Source of the DNA: Halomonas sp. 54_146
GTDB taxonomy: Bacteria; Pseudomonadota; Gammaproteobacteria; Pseudomonadales; Halomonadaceae
Direction: 5' to 3'
NCBI RefSeq assembly: GCF_001507855.1
Contig: NZ_LGEN01000028.1
Coordinates: forward strand, 1 to 45,073
Length of the DNA: 45,073 nucleotides
The notes under the pieces were generated by a model, which saw only the letters and a list, made by a program, of their open reading frames with translations, was not told the DNA's origin and did not search any database. A program made the translations under genes and the position numbers. Positions 18,924 to 28,470 of this stretch are shown here, in pieces (position 1 is the stretch's first letter; every line of letters starts with the position of its first letter).

Positions 18924-20603
18924 ATGACCAATGAGACCACCCCAGCGCCGAACTTCATTCGCAACCAAATACGCGACGAAATCGAGGGCGGCCAGGTCAC
19001 TAAAATCGTGACGCGCTTTCCCCCGGAGCCTAACGGCTTTCTGCATATCGGCCACGCAAAGTCGATCTGTCTAAACTTCGGGCTGGCGGAGCAACTGGGT
19101 GGCGACTGTCATCTACGTTTTGACGACACCAACCCGGCGAAAGAAGAACAGGCCTATATTGATGCCATCAAGGAAGACGTCAGCTGGCTGGGCTTTGAGT
19201 GGGCAGGCCCGGTGCGTTTCGCCTCTGATTACTTTGATCAGCTCTACGCCTGGGCACAGCACTTGATTCGTGAAGGCAAAGCCTACGTAGATGACCTTTC
19301 ACCGGATGAGATTCGTGAGTATCGTGGCACCTTAACGGCGCCTGGTAAGGCCAGCCCTTACCGTGAACGTAGCGTAGATGAAAACCTCGATCTGCTTGAG
19401 CGGATGCGCGAGGGCGAGTTTGGTGAAAGTGAAAAAGTCCTGCGCGCGAAAATCGACATGGCCTCGCCCAATATCAATCTGCGCGATCCGATTCTCTACC
19501 GCATTCGCCACGCCAGTCATCACCAAACCGGCGACAAGTGGAAAATCTATCCGTCTTATGACTTTACCCATGGCCAGTCGGATGCCATTGAAGGTATCAC
19601 GCACTCGATCTGCACGTTGGAATTTGAAGATCACCGCCCGCTGTACGAGTGGTTCTTAAATAACCTACCGGTGCCAGCAAAGCCGCGCCAGATTGAGTTT
19701 GCGCGTCTGAATCTTGATTACACACTGACCTCCAAGCGCAAGTTAAAGCTGCTGGTCGATGAGCAAATCGTCAGTGGGTGGGATGACCCGCGCATGCCGA
19801 CTATTTCCGGCATGCGTCGCCGTGGCTACACGCCCGCGTCGATTCGCAAGTTCTGCGAAATGATTGGCGTTACCCGTGCCGATGGTGGCCTGGTGGATAT
19901 CGCTATGCTAACCCACGCGATTCGCTCGGATCTTGAAGACAACGCACCGCGCGCCATGTGTGTGTTGAACCCGCTGAAAGTCGTGCTCACCAACGTGCCG
20001 GAAGATCACCAAGAGATTTACGAAGTACCGGGCCACCCCGCCCGTGAAGACATGACCATGCGCAAAGTGCCGTTCACCCGCGAGCTGTACATTGATCAAG
20101 ACGATTTTATGGAAGATGCGCCCAAAAAGTTCTTCCGCCTAGCGCCGGGCAAAGAAGTACGCCTGCGCAATAGCTACGTGATTCGCTGTGACGAGGTGAT
20201 CAAAGACACCGCCGGAGAAATCACCGAACTGCACTGCTCGGTAGATTTCGATACGCTGGGTAAAAACCCTGAAGGGCGTAAGGTAAAAGGCGTCATTCAT
20301 TGGGTCAGCGCTGCCCACGGTGTGCCGATGGAAGTGCGCCTATATGACAACCTGTTCACCGTTGAACAGCCCGATCGCGATAAAGATGTCGATTTTCTGG
20401 AGCACCTAAATCCAGAGTCTTTGGTCGTTTGCCAAGCCATTGGTGAGCCGAGCCTTGCAGAGGCAACGCCCGAGTCACGCTTCCAGTTTGAGCGCGTCGG
20501 TTATTTCTGCGCAGATCGTCATGATTCCACGCCAGAGCACTTGGTGTTTAACCGTACCGTGGGATTGAAAGATAGCTGGGCTAAAATCAAGCAGAAGGGC
20601 TAA
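18924..20603 (+). CDS. glnS: Glutaminyl-tRNA synthetase
   Basis: Class I synthetase that charges tRNA-Gln; 559 residues (554 in E. coli). The N-terminal [14 protein letters not shown] is followed by the Rossmann core with the HIGH motif in [16 protein letters not shown] (residue ~36-50), the KMSKS-equivalent in [13 protein letters not shown], and two beta-barrel anticodon-binding domains at the C-end. Presence of GlnRS fits a gammaproteobacterium. The ribosome-binding site before 18924 is weak. cysS follows after 6 bases. Confidence 0.97.
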   Translation: MTNETTPAPNFIRNQIRDEIEGGQVTKIVTRFPPEPNGFLHIGHAKSICLNFGLAEQLGGDCHLRFDDTNPAKEEQAYIDAIKEDVSWLGFEWAGPVRFASDYFDQLYAWAQHLIREGKAYVDDLSPDEIREYRGTLTAPGKASPYRERSVDENLDLLERMREGEFGESEKVLRAKIDMASPNINLRDPILYRIRHASHHQTGDKWKIYPSYDFTHGQSDAIEGITHSICTLEFEDHRPLYEWFLNNLPVPAKPRQIEFARLNLDYTLTSKRKLKLLVDEQIVSGWDDPRMPTISGMRRRGYTPASIRKFCEMIGVTRADGGLVDIAMLTHAIRSDLEDNAPRAMCVLNPLKVVLTNVPEDHQEIYEVPGHPAREDMTMRKVPFTRELYIDQDDFMEDAPKKFFRLAPGKEVRLRNSYVIRCDEVIKDTAGEITELHCSVDFDTLGKNPEGRKVKGVIHWVSAAHGVPMEVRLYDNLFTVEQPDRDKDVDFLEHLNPESLVVCQAIGEPSLAEATPESRFQFERVGYFCADRHDSTPEHLVFNRTVGLKDSWAKIKQKG

Positions 20604-20609
20604 GACAAT

Positions 20610-22028
20610 ATGGGTAGCCAGATGCATATTTACAATACGCTGACGCGTCGCAAAGAACCTTTCACTCCGCTGGAAGCGGGAAAAGTGAGCATGTATGTCT
20701 GCGGCATGACGGTGTATGACTATTGCCACTTAGGGCACGCCCGCGTGATGGTCGCCTTTGACGTGATTACCCGCTATCTGCGAGAGCGCGGCTACGACGT
20801 TAACTACGTGCGCAATATCACTGATATCGACGATAAAATCCTCAAGCGCGCCGACGAAAACGGCGAAAGTATCACCGCGCTGACCGAGCGTATGATCGCT
20901 GCCATGCACGAAGATGAGGCGCGTCTGTTCGTTTTGCCGCCCAGCCATGAGCCCCGCGCTACGGGGCACATTAGCGATATCGTGGCGATGATCGAAACAT
21001 TGATTGAAAAGGGTTTTGCCTACGCCGCCGATAACGGCGATGTTTACTACCGAGTGCGCAAGTTTGCTGATTACGGCAAGCTGAATAATCGTCAGCTTGA
21101 CGATATGCGCGCAGGTAGCCGGGTGGATGTGGATGTTCATAAAGAAGACCCACTCGATTTTGTGCTCTGGAAAGCTGCCAAACCGGGGGAAGCGCACTGG
21201 GCGTCACCCTGGGGTGATGGCCGCCCTGGCTGGCACATTGAGTGCTCGGCCATGTCGACCTGCTGCTTGGGCGATACTTTCGACATTCATGGTGGCGGGC
21301 CCGATTTAACTTTCCCGCACCATGAAAACGAGATTGCGCAATCAGAAGCGGCCACCGGCAAACCCTACGTCAATACCTGGATGCACGCCGGCGCTGTGCG
21401 AGTGAACCAGGAGAAAATGTCCAAGTCCCTGGGCAACTTCTTCACCATTCGCGATGTACTGGCCGAACACGACCCTGAAGTGGTGCGTTTTCTGCTGGTG
21501 GCTAGCCACTACCGTAGTCCGATTAACTACTCGGTCGACTCATTGACCGAGGCGCGCAAATCGCTAACGCGTTTGTATACGGCGCTTGAAGGTATTGAGC
21601 TAGGCGAGGCAACACTAGGCAAAACAAGCAGTGAGCCTTCGGCTTACCGTGAGCGCTTTATCCAGGTAATGGATGATGACTTCAACACCCCCGAAGCATT
21701 GGCAGTGCTGTTTGAGCTAGCCCGAGAGGTCAATCGAGCCAAGCCAGAACAGCCTGAGGTCGCCGCCAAGCTGGCGGCCGAGCTAAAGCAGCTAGGTGCT
21801 ATTTTGGGGCTTCTGCAACAGCCGCCGCAAACGTTCTTAAAAGGCACGCAGCAGGCGGGAATGCCGCTCAGTGAGCCCCAGATCGAAGAAAAAATTGCCC
21901 AGCGTATAGCGGCTAAAGCGAATAAAGACTTCGCCCAGGCGGATGCGATTCGCGATGAGCTTGCCGCGATGGGGATTATTCTCAAAGACTCGCGGGAAGG
22001 CACGTCTTGGGTGTTTGAAGCGTCTTGA
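20610..22028 (+). CDS. cysS: Cysteinyl-tRNA synthetase
   Basis: Class I monomeric synthetase for tRNA-Cys. 472 residues from ATG 20610, or 468 from ATG 20622 ([14 protein letters not shown]), which matches the usual family start; AGGG lies about 10 bases before the first, so the choice is open. Zinc-binding [16 protein letters not shown] includes the HIGH-type HLGH, CSAMS supplies a further zinc cysteine, the HHENE segment follows, and KMSKS is in [11 protein letters not shown]. The DALR and C-terminal anticodon-binding domains complete it. Co-transcribed with glnS. Confidence 0.97.
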   Translation: MGSQMHIYNTLTRRKEPFTPLEAGKVSMYVCGMTVYDYCHLGHARVMVAFDVITRYLRERGYDVNYVRNITDIDDKILKRADENGESITALTERMIAAMHEDEARLFVLPPSHEPRATGHISDIVAMIETLIEKGFAYAADNGDVYYRVRKFADYGKLNNRQLDDMRAGSRVDVDVHKEDPLDFVLWKAAKPGEAHWASPWGDGRPGWHIECSAMSTCCLGDTFDIHGGGPDLTFPHHENEIAQSEAATGKPYVNTWMHAGAVRVNQEKMSKSLGNFFTIRDVLAEHDPEVVRFLLVASHYRSPINYSVDSLTEARKSLTRLYTALEGIELGEATLGKTSSEPSAYRERFIQVMDDDFNTPEALAVLFELAREVNRAKPEQPEVAAKLAAELKQLGAILGLLQQPPQTFLKGTQQAGMPLSEPQIEEKIAQRIAAKANKDFAQADAIRDELAAMGIILKDSREGTSWVFEAS

Positions 22029-22103
22029 TTAAAAGCTTTAACCAACGGCTTTAACCACTCGTTGTTTGCTTAGGCGCTGAAGGCTTTTGTGCCGAAAAGC
22101 TGA

Positions 22104-22128
22104 AGGCTCTTATACGGCATAAGAGCCT
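22104..22128. other. Perfect inverted repeat between cysS and osmF
   Basis: AGGCTCTTAT (22104-22113) and ATAAGAGCCT (22119-22128) are exact reverse complements around ACGGC. It lies 35 bases before osmF. No T-run follows, so it could be an operator, a transcript hairpin or a weak terminator for cysS. Confidence 0.6.
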
Positions 22129-22162
22129 AAGCCGATAATGCCAACGCAAAAGGAATGCTAAG

Positions 22163-23089
22163 ATGCGCTTTTCAGCTACTTCTTTTATTGCCAAGCCGTT
22201 AATTGCCGCCTGCACCGTGGCGGCTATCAGCCTTTCCCAGGCCAATGCCAACGAGCCGATTGTTGTGTCATCCAAGATCGATACGGAAGGTTCGGTGTTG
22301 GGTGAGCTGATTATTCAAACGCTAGAACGCCACGATATTCCTACCGAAAATCGCCTTCAGCTAGGCGGCACCAGCGTGGTACGCACTGCGTTAGAAGCTG
22401 GCGAAATTGACCTCTACCCAGAATATACGGGTAATGGCGCGTTCTTTTTTGATATGGCCGATAGTCCGGTATGGAACGATGCTGAACAGGCCTATCAAAC
22501 CGTGCGTGAACGTGACGCGCAGCAAGGCTTGATATGGCTGCAGCCCGCTAGCGCTAATAACACCTGGGCGATGAGTATTCGCGAAGATGTCGCCGCTGAA
22601 AATGCGCTGGTGAATTTAGAAGATCTCGCCGCTTATTTGGCCGATGGCGGTGAGTTCAAATTTGCCGCGAGCGCTGAATTTGTTGAATCAGCACAGGCGC
22701 TTCCTGCGTTTCAGGACGCTTACGGCTTTGAACTGAGTGATGCACAGCTGCTGGTGCTTTCCGGTGGTAATACTGCCGCTACCATGCGAGCCGCCGCCCA
22801 GCAAACAAGCGGTGTGAATGCCGCGATGACCTACGGCACCGATGGTGGATTAAGCGCACTGGGCCTGATGGTGTTAGAAGACACGAAAGGCGTGCAGCCG
22901 GTGTATCAGCCTGCGCCCGTGGTGCGAGAAAGCGTGCTGGAAACGTATCCTGACATCGAAGCGCTGCTCAACGAGGTTTTCGCCAGCCTTGATCTCGTCA
23001 CCCTGCAAACGCTTAATGCGGATGTGGCCGTTAATGGTTTATCGCCCGCTCAGGTGGCCAGTGATTATCTTGATACGCTTAGTCGTTAA
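22163..23089 (+). CDS. osmF: Glycine-betaine-type ABC importer, periplasmic binding protein (OsmF/YehZ family)
   Basis: 308-residue solute-binding protein of the OpuAC family. A signal peptide covers about residues 1-29, ending ANA|NE. The mature part begins IVVSSKIDTEGSVLGELIIQTLE and contains GGTSVVRTALEAGEIDLYPEYTGNGAFFF, the standard hinge/ligand block of OsmF, ProX-like and OpuCC proteins. ATG follows AAGGA. It starts a four-gene set in exactly the E. coli osmF-yehY-yehX-yehW order. In E. coli this system is a low-affinity betaine importer; the true ligand here cannot be read from sequence. Confidence 0.85.
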   Translation: MRFSATSFIAKPLIAACTVAAISLSQANANEPIVVSSKIDTEGSVLGELIIQTLERHDIPTENRLQLGGTSVVRTALEAGEIDLYPEYTGNGAFFFDMADSPVWNDAEQAYQTVRERDAQQGLIWLQPASANNTWAMSIREDVAAENALVNLEDLAAYLADGGEFKFAASAEFVESAQALPAFQDAYGFELSDAQLLVLSGGNTAATMRAAAQQTSGVNAAMTYGTDGGLSALGLMVLEDTKGVQPVYQPAPVVRESVLETYPDIEALLNEVFASLDLVTLQTLNADVAVNGLSPAQVASDYLDTLSR

Positions 23090-23161
23090 CGCTGGATACC
23101 TTTAAGCACTAATACTTGATACCCTCAATAATGAATGCTTGATAATCGGGATAACTAATTA

Positions 23162-24361
23162 ATGCCGCTACTGGATGCACTGCCCACTCCGCGATTACGT
23201 TGGGAGGGGCGGCACCCTAATGTTGTACTCATCAGCCTTAGCCTCATCATGTTGGTTGCGTTGTGGACATTTGACGCGGTTAGCATGGCCCCTAACCGGA
23301 TTGTGTCAGGGACTGGGTATGGTGCGCTTGAGGCCTTTGGTTGGCCCGGTGCGCTGTTAGCGACATTACTGCTTTGTGCTATTGGGCTCTTTGCGTGGGA
23401 GCCAAGCCGGCGGCACTATCGCGCGCTGCTAGCGGCGATAATGATGTTGATGGTGCTTATGCCGTTTGGCTTACTCGCCAGTCATCATTTGCTTCTTGAC
23501 CCCGAACTTCCCAATGCCCGTTTAGGGATTGGAGCGGCTTATTGGGTTACCTTATTTATCCTGCTGCTGTGCTTAGTGGAAGTACGCCTACGCCTAAACC
23601 TTACGCGCTTGTGGCCCACGCTGCTGCTAAGTGGCGTTGCGCTTATATGGTGGCTTTGCGCGGCGCTAGGGTTGGATAACCTCGCGCTTGTGCAAGAATT
23701 CAGAGCGCGGGATCGTCAGTTTCTCAGCGCAGTAGCGCAGCACGTTAAGCTGGTCAGTATCACCGTCAGCGTCAGTATAGTGCTTGGGCTAACGCTCGCC
23801 ATGCTGATGCGCCGCTATGCCCGGCTGCAGAAGGGGGCGTTCGCGGTGCTCAATTTTCTGCAAACCATTCCTAGCCTGGCGCTTTTTGGGTTGCTGCTGG
23901 CACCGCTGGCCTGGCTTGCCGCCAACGTGCCTGTGTTAGGCCAGCTAGGTGTGAGCGGTATTGGCACCACGCCCGCCCTAATCGCCCTGATTGCCTACAG
24001 CTTGCTGCCTATAGTGCGTAATACCTATACCGCGCTTGAACAAGTGAGCCCTGAAACGTTGGAGGCCGCCAAAGGCATGGGCATGCGTGCCGGGCAGCGT
24101 TTTTGGCAGGTGCGCTTACCGCTGGCGCTGCCGGTGCTATTAGAAGGAGTGCGTATTACCACCGTGCAGGCTATCGGGCTTACTGCGGTGGCCGCGTTAA
24201 TTGGCGCTGGCGGGCTGGGTACTTTTATCTTTCAAGGCTTAGGTCAAGCCGCCATGGACATGGTGTTACTTGGCGCGTTGCCCATTTTAGTGTTGGCTCT
24301 GGTGGTAGATGCGGGCTTAGGTGCCTTGGCAGAAGCGCTGCGCCCCGGAGGAACTCAATGA
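23162..24361 (+). CDS. yehY: ABC importer permease (YehY-like)
   Basis: 399-residue inner-membrane permease. The N-terminal half (about 1-185) has five or so extra transmembrane helices, as in YehY; the C-terminal half (about 190-390) is the binding-protein-dependent transport domain, with FLQTIPSLALFGLLLAPLAWL and the EAA loop EAAKGMGMRAGQRFWQVRLP that docks to the ATPase. The stop codon overlaps the next start (ATGA at 24358-24361), so translation is coupled. Confidence 0.85.
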   Translation: MPLLDALPTPRLRWEGRHPNVVLISLSLIMLVALWTFDAVSMAPNRIVSGTGYGALEAFGWPGALLATLLLCAIGLFAWEPSRRHYRALLAAIMMLMVLMPFGLLASHHLLLDPELPNARLGIGAAYWVTLFILLLCLVEVRLRLNLTRLWPTLLLSGVALIWWLCAALGLDNLALVQEFRARDRQFLSAVAQHVKLVSITVSVSIVLGLTLAMLMRRYARLQKGAFAVLNFLQTIPSLALFGLLLAPLAWLAANVPVLGQLGVSGIGTTPALIALIAYSLLPIVRNTYTALEQVSPETLEAAKGMGMRAGQRFWQVRLPLALPVLLEGVRITTVQAIGLTAVAALIGAGGLGTFIFQGLGQAAMDMVLLGALPILVLALVVDAGLGALAEALRPGGTQ

Positions 24362-25323
24362 TTGAACTTGCCCACGTATCCAAGCGATTTGGCGATGAAA
24401 CCGCTGTGGATGATATTTCGCTGCACGTACCGAAGGGCAAATTCTGTGCGCTAGTGGGTACCTCTGGCTGTGGTAAATCAACCACCCTGCGCATGATCAA
24501 CCGCTTAATTGAGCACAATGAAGGCGACATCATCCTTGATGGGCAAGCAATTGAGGCCTATGACCCGGTGAAGCTACGCCGTCGGATTGGCTATGTGATT
24601 CAACACACCGGCCTGTTTCCCCACTGGAACGTTGCGCGCAATATTGGCTTAGTGCCACGGCTTTTAAAATGGTCAGTTGCCGATACCCAGGCACGGGTGG
24701 CGGAGTTAATGAACCTATTGGGTTTGCCAGTGAGTGAGTTTGCCCATAAATACCCTCACCAACTTTCCGGTGGGCAGGCGCAGCGGGTGGGCGTTGCACG
24801 GGCTCTGGCGGCAGACCCGGACATCTTGCTGATGGATGAACCCTTTGGTGCTCTTGATCCGATTACCCGTGAAAAACTGCAGGATGAGCTGGCCAAGCTA
24901 CAGGCACGACTGCATAAAACCGTGGTATTTGTGACCCACGATATGGACGAAGCCCTTAAACTGGCCGATCACTTAGTAGTGATGCGCGAAGGGCGTATCG
25001 TTCAACAAGGTACCCCGCTGGCGCTGCTGCAACAGCCTAACGACCCTTTTGTTGATTCGCTGTTGGGCGGCCTTGAGCGCGGCCTAAAGCAAGCAGCACT
25101 AACCCGCGTTAAAGACCACATGACATCAATGGGCCCTACCTTACCCGCTCAATCGCGTATTCCTGCAGGCTTCTCAGTGCGTCAGGCGCTTTCCATGATG
25201 CTGCGCGATCATAGCGACCGTCTTACGGTTGTTGACCAGCACGACGTGCCCGTTGGTGAGCTAACGCTGCGTAGGATTATCAAGGAAGCCCAGCTGGATA
25301 AAGGAAGCACACCACGTGAGTAA
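24358..25323 (+). CDS. yehX: ABC importer ATP-binding protein (YehX-like)
   Basis: 321-residue ATPase. The start ATG 24358 (MIELAHVSKRFGDETAVDD) follows GGAGG and overlaps the permease stop; longer in-frame extensions into the permease gene are spurious. Walker A GTSGCGKSTT (about residue 36), Q-loop VIQHTGLFPHWNV, signature LSGGQAQRVGVARAL, Walker B ILLMDEPFGALDP and the switch VTHDMDEA are present. The ~80 residues after the ATPase core may be a regulatory, CBS-like tail as in OpuCA-type proteins, but this is not clear by eye. Overlaps the next gene by 8 bases. Confidence 0.88.
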   Translation: MIELAHVSKRFGDETAVDDISLHVPKGKFCALVGTSGCGKSTTLRMINRLIEHNEGDIILDGQAIEAYDPVKLRRRIGYVIQHTGLFPHWNVARNIGLVPRLLKWSVADTQARVAELMNLLGLPVSEFAHKYPHQLSGGQAQRVGVARALAADPDILLMDEPFGALDPITREKLQDELAKLQARLHKTVVFVTHDMDEALKLADHLVVMREGRIVQQGTPLALLQQPNDPFVDSLLGGLERGLKQAALTRVKDHMTSMGPTLPAQSRIPAGFSVRQALSMMLRDHSDRLTVVDQHDVPVGELTLRRIIKEAQLDKGSTPRE

Positions 25324-26098
25324 TGCGTTCAGCGTTACGCAGCAGCGTAAGCAAACGCCGCTGTGGCTATGGCCACTATTGTGGGGGGCATTGCTGCTGA
25401 TTGGCGTAGTGGGGATTCCCTCTGCCGATTCACTGTTTCGTTGGATAGAACCCGATGCCCGGCAGGTAATTTACGACCGCGCCGATTTCCACGTGCTGTT
25501 AGCGCGCCATATGTCAGTGGTCGCCATAGCAGCGATAGTGACGGTGGTGGTGGGTGTGTTAGCCGGTATCGCCGTTACTCGCCGGTGGGGCAGTGATTTT
25601 CTGCCGCTGGTGGCCCAGTTGGCATCGCTTGGGCAAACGTTTCCCCCGGTGGCCGTATTAGCACTTGCGGTGCCCGTTTTGGGCTTTGGCACCGTGCCGA
25701 TTATTGTCGCCTTGATGCTCTATGGGCTGCTACCCATCGTGCGTAACACCCTGGCTGGGCTCCATGGAGTGGATAGCGATATTAAAATGGCGGCCCACGC
25801 GATGGGGATGACGCCGACGCAAATCCTGCGCCAGGTTGAGCTGCCGCTGGCGGCTCCCGTTATTTTGGCGGGCGTTCGCACCTCGGTGACCATCAATATT
25901 GCCACCGCCGCATTAGGGGCGACCGTGGGAGCAAGCAACCTGGGCGACCCCATTATTGCCGGTATCGTGAATGGCAATATGGCTTATGTGGTTCAGGGAG
26001 CATTGATCATTGCGCTACTCGCCCTGACGATTGACAGCCTGTTTGAACTATTACATCACCATCTACGTTCTCGTTTTTCTTCCTCTTCTGCCTCTTAA
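25316..26098 (+). CDS. yehW: ABC importer permease (YehW-like, GTG start)
   Basis: 260-residue second permease with about six transmembrane helices. The EAA loop is MAAHAMGMTPTQILRQVELPLAAP, and GQTFPPVAVLALAVPVLGFG matches the permease core. The start is GTG 25316, overlapping the ATPase stop by 8 bases, with AAGGA (25301-25305) upstream. It closes the four-gene importer. The two permeases differ in size (399 and 260), so the channel is a heterodimer, as in YehWY. Confidence 0.85.
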   Translation: MSNAFSVTQQRKQTPLWLWPLLWGALLLIGVVGIPSADSLFRWIEPDARQVIYDRADFHVLLARHMSVVAIAAIVTVVVGVLAGIAVTRRWGSDFLPLVAQLASLGQTFPPVAVLALAVPVLGFGTVPIIVALMLYGLLPIVRNTLAGLHGVDSDIKMAAHAMGMTPTQILRQVELPLAAPVILAGVRTSVTINIATAALGATVGASNLGDPIIAGIVNGNMAYVVQGALIIALLALTIDSLFELLHHHLRSRFSSSSAS

Positions 26099-26247
26099 GT
26101 AGCATCCCTAAAGCTTTTGCGCTGCGTTATTGTCCTAAGCACAGCGGTATCTCTAGATGTTGCGTTGGCTCATGTCAGATAAATCCACTGGCATAAACGG
26201 TCAATACCAACAACACTGCCCTCAAAAGGGGTAAAACAAGGACAATA

Positions 26248-27453
26248 ATGATGACACAGTACGTACACCAGCCAGCCTTTATGACGGGCGACGAATTTTC
26301 GATACCCACGTTTAGCCTGCTTAACCCCGAAGGTGAACTTTACAGCAGCGCCGTTGAACCTACCCTGGAACGTGATCACGCCCGGCGTATTTATCAGGCG
26401 ATGCTGGCCACGCGTATCCTTGATGAACGAATGATGGCCGCTCAGCGCCAAGGGCGTTTGAGCTTCTACATGCAGTGCACCGGCGAAGAGGCCGCCGTAG
26501 TGGGTGCAACCGCAGCGTTAAGCGATGCGGATATGATCATGGCGCAGTACCGCGAACAGGGTGCGTTGATGTATCGCGGCTTCTCCATTGACGAATTTAT
26601 GAATCAGCTGTTCGGCAACGAGCTGGACTACGGCAAAGGCCGCCAAATGCCGATTCACTATGGGTCGCGTAAGCTGCACTACATGACCATTTCGTCTCCG
26701 TTAGCTACCCAAATTCCTCAGGCGACGGGCTACGCTTACGGCCAAAAACTCGCTGGCAACGGTCACTGCACGTTAACCTTTTTTGGTGAAGGTGCTGCGT
26801 CCGAAGGCGATTTTCACGCCGCGCTGAACATGGCCTCAGTGCACCAGGTGCCGGTGATTTTCTTCTGCCGTAACAACGGCTATGCCATTTCGACGCCCTC
26901 TAGTGAACAGTTCGCCGCCGACGGCATTGCGCCGCGCGCTTTTGGTTATCACATGCACGTTATTCGGGTTGACGGTAACGATGTCTTAGCGGTGTATGAG
27001 GCAACCCGACAGGCGCGCAGGATCGCCGTTGAGCAAAACCAGCCCGTGTTGATTGAAGCCATGAGCTATCGCCTGGCCGCGCACTCTTCTTCCGATGACC
27101 CTTCCGGCTATCGCTCAAAAGATGAAGAAGAGGTGTGGCGCGCCAAAGACCCGCTGCTAAGGCTGCAAAAATGGCTGCTTAAAAAGCAGTGGTGGAGTGA
27201 AGAGGAAGAAACCTCCCAGCAGGAAACCCTGCGCCGTGAAGTGCTAGAGACCATGAAGCGGGCTGAGAAGCGTCCACCTCCGCCGCTGGATAGCCTGATC
27301 AGTGATGTCTATGCCGACATTACACCGTCGCTGCAGCGTCAGTTTGACCACTTAAAACGCCATATACGCCGCTACCCTGATGCCTATCCGCGTGGCGCGA
27401 AGTCGCTAGATTTAGACGTCGGAACGGGCACTGATGCCCAAGGGGAGGCGTAA
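26248..27453 (+). CDS. bkdA1: Branched-chain 2-oxoacid dehydrogenase E1 alpha subunit
   Basis: Thiamine-diphosphate-dependent decarboxylase subunit of the complex that turns branched 2-oxoacids from valine, leucine and isoleucine into acyl-CoA. 401 residues. The N-terminal [19 protein letters not shown] and [10 protein letters not shown] are typical of the branched-chain type rather than pyruvate dehydrogenase. The ThDP motif is [10 protein letters not shown]...CRNNGYAIS (about 188-216). The loop [12 protein letters not shown] (from residue 279) matches the phosphorylation loop of mitochondrial E1-alpha, with Ser-280 aligned to the main site. ATG 26248 and 26251 are both possible after AAGGA (26238-26242). 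E1-beta starts one base after the stop. Confidence 0.93.
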   Translation: MMTQYVHQPAFMTGDEFSIPTFSLLNPEGELYSSAVEPTLERDHARRIYQAMLATRILDERMMAAQRQGRLSFYMQCTGEEAAVVGATAALSDADMIMAQYREQGALMYRGFSIDEFMNQLFGNELDYGKGRQMPIHYGSRKLHYMTISSPLATQIPQATGYAYGQKLAGNGHCTLTFFGEGAASEGDFHAALNMASVHQVPVIFFCRNNGYAISTPSSEQFAADGIAPRAFGYHMHVIRVDGNDVLAVYEATRQARRIAVEQNQPVLIEAMSYRLAAHSSSDDPSGYRSKDEEEVWRAKDPLLRLQKWLLKKQWWSEEEETSQQETLRREVLETMKRAEKRPPPPLDSLISDVYADITPSLQRQFDHLKRHIRRYPDAYPRGAKSLDLDVGTGTDAQGEA

Positions 27454-27454
27454 C

Positions 27455-28432
27455 ATGGCCACCATGAACATGCTTCAAGCGATTAATAACGCGCTGGATA
27501 TCGCCATGGCTGAGGATGAAAAAGTCATCTGCTTTGGTGAAGACGTGGGGATTTTCGGCGGCGTATTTCGTGCCACCAGCCATTTGCAGGAAAAATACGG
27601 CAAAGCGCGCTGCTTTAACACGCCGCTAGTTGAACAGGGCATTATTGGCTTTGCTAACGGCTTAGCGGCGCAAGGCTCGGTGCCCGTCGCGGAAATTCAG
27701 TTTGCTGACTATATCTTTCCAGCGTTTGACCAAATCGTTAACGAAACCGCCAAGTTCCGCTACCGCTCAGGGGATTTGTTCAACGTCGGTGGGCTAACCA
27801 TTCGCACCCCTTACGGCGGCGGTATCGCTGGTGGCCTGTATCACTCCCAATCTCCCGAAGCCTATTTCACCCATACGCCGGGGCTGAAGGTGGTGGTGCC
27901 GCGCAACCCTTACCAAGCTAAGGGGCTGTTACTCGCCGCCATTCGCGACCCGGATCCCGTGCTATTTCTGGAGCCTAAACGCCTCTACCGCGCTGCGGTC
28001 GGCGACGTGCCCGAAGAAGATTATCAGCTACCCATTGGTGAAGCCGAAATCACCAAAGAGGGCAGCGACATCACCGTAGTAGGTTGGGGCGCGCAGATGG
28101 AAGTGATTGGCAAAGTCGTGGAGCTAGCCGAAGAGCAGGGCATCGCCTGTGAAGTGATCGACCTGCGCACGCTGCTGCCCTGGGATGCTGATACCGTCGT
28201 TGAGTCGGTGCTTAAAACAGGCCGGCTCGTCGTTAGCCACGAAGCCCCGTTAACCGGCGGCTTTGCGGGCGAAATTGCCGCTACTATTCAAGAACGTTGT
28301 TTTCTCTACCTGGAATCGCCGATTGCACGGGTGACCGGGCTGGATACGCCTTTTCCGCTGGTGTTGGAAAAAGAGTACCTGCCTGATCACCTGAAAATTT
28401 TTGAAGCGATTCGCGAAAGCGTTAACTTTTAA
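27455..28432 (+). CDS. bkdA2: Branched-chain 2-oxoacid dehydrogenase E1 beta subunit
   Basis: 325-residue partner of E1-alpha, forming the alpha2-beta2 decarboxylase. It begins [32 protein letters not shown]; the transketolase-like pyrimidine-binding domain (about 5-180, with [15 protein letters not shown] and [15 protein letters not shown]) is followed by the C-terminal transketolase domain (about 200-320). The start ATG 27455 follows GGGGAGG and lies one base after the E1-alpha stop; an earlier in-frame ATG at 27434 is inside E1-alpha and has no good site. Confidence 0.93.
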   Translation: MATMNMLQAINNALDIAMAEDEKVICFGEDVGIFGGVFRATSHLQEKYGKARCFNTPLVEQGIIGFANGLAAQGSVPVAEIQFADYIFPAFDQIVNETAKFRYRSGDLFNVGGLTIRTPYGGGIAGGLYHSQSPEAYFTHTPGLKVVVPRNPYQAKGLLLAAIRDPDPVLFLEPKRLYRAAVGDVPEEDYQLPIGEAEITKEGSDITVVGWGAQMEVIGKVVELAEEQGIACEVIDLRTLLPWDADTVVESVLKTGRLVVSHEAPLTGGFAGEIAATIQERCFLYLESPIARVTGLDTPFPLVLEKEYLPDHLKIFEAIRESVNF

Positions 28433-28470
28433 CGGCTTAAAACGCCTAAGAACGCCTGAGGAGAATAACA

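Noticed and set aside
24103..24357. N-terminal extension of the YehX-like ATPase
   Set aside because: The extension overlaps the permease gene in another frame and reads as low-quality Arg/Gly-rich sequence; ATG 24358 has a good ribosome site and gives the normal family start.
26130..26157. TTGTCC-16-TCTAGA as promoter of the 2-oxoacid dehydrogenase operon
   Set aside because: Both boxes are weak matches and spacing is suboptimal; the 150-base gap before E1-alpha holds no convincing site.
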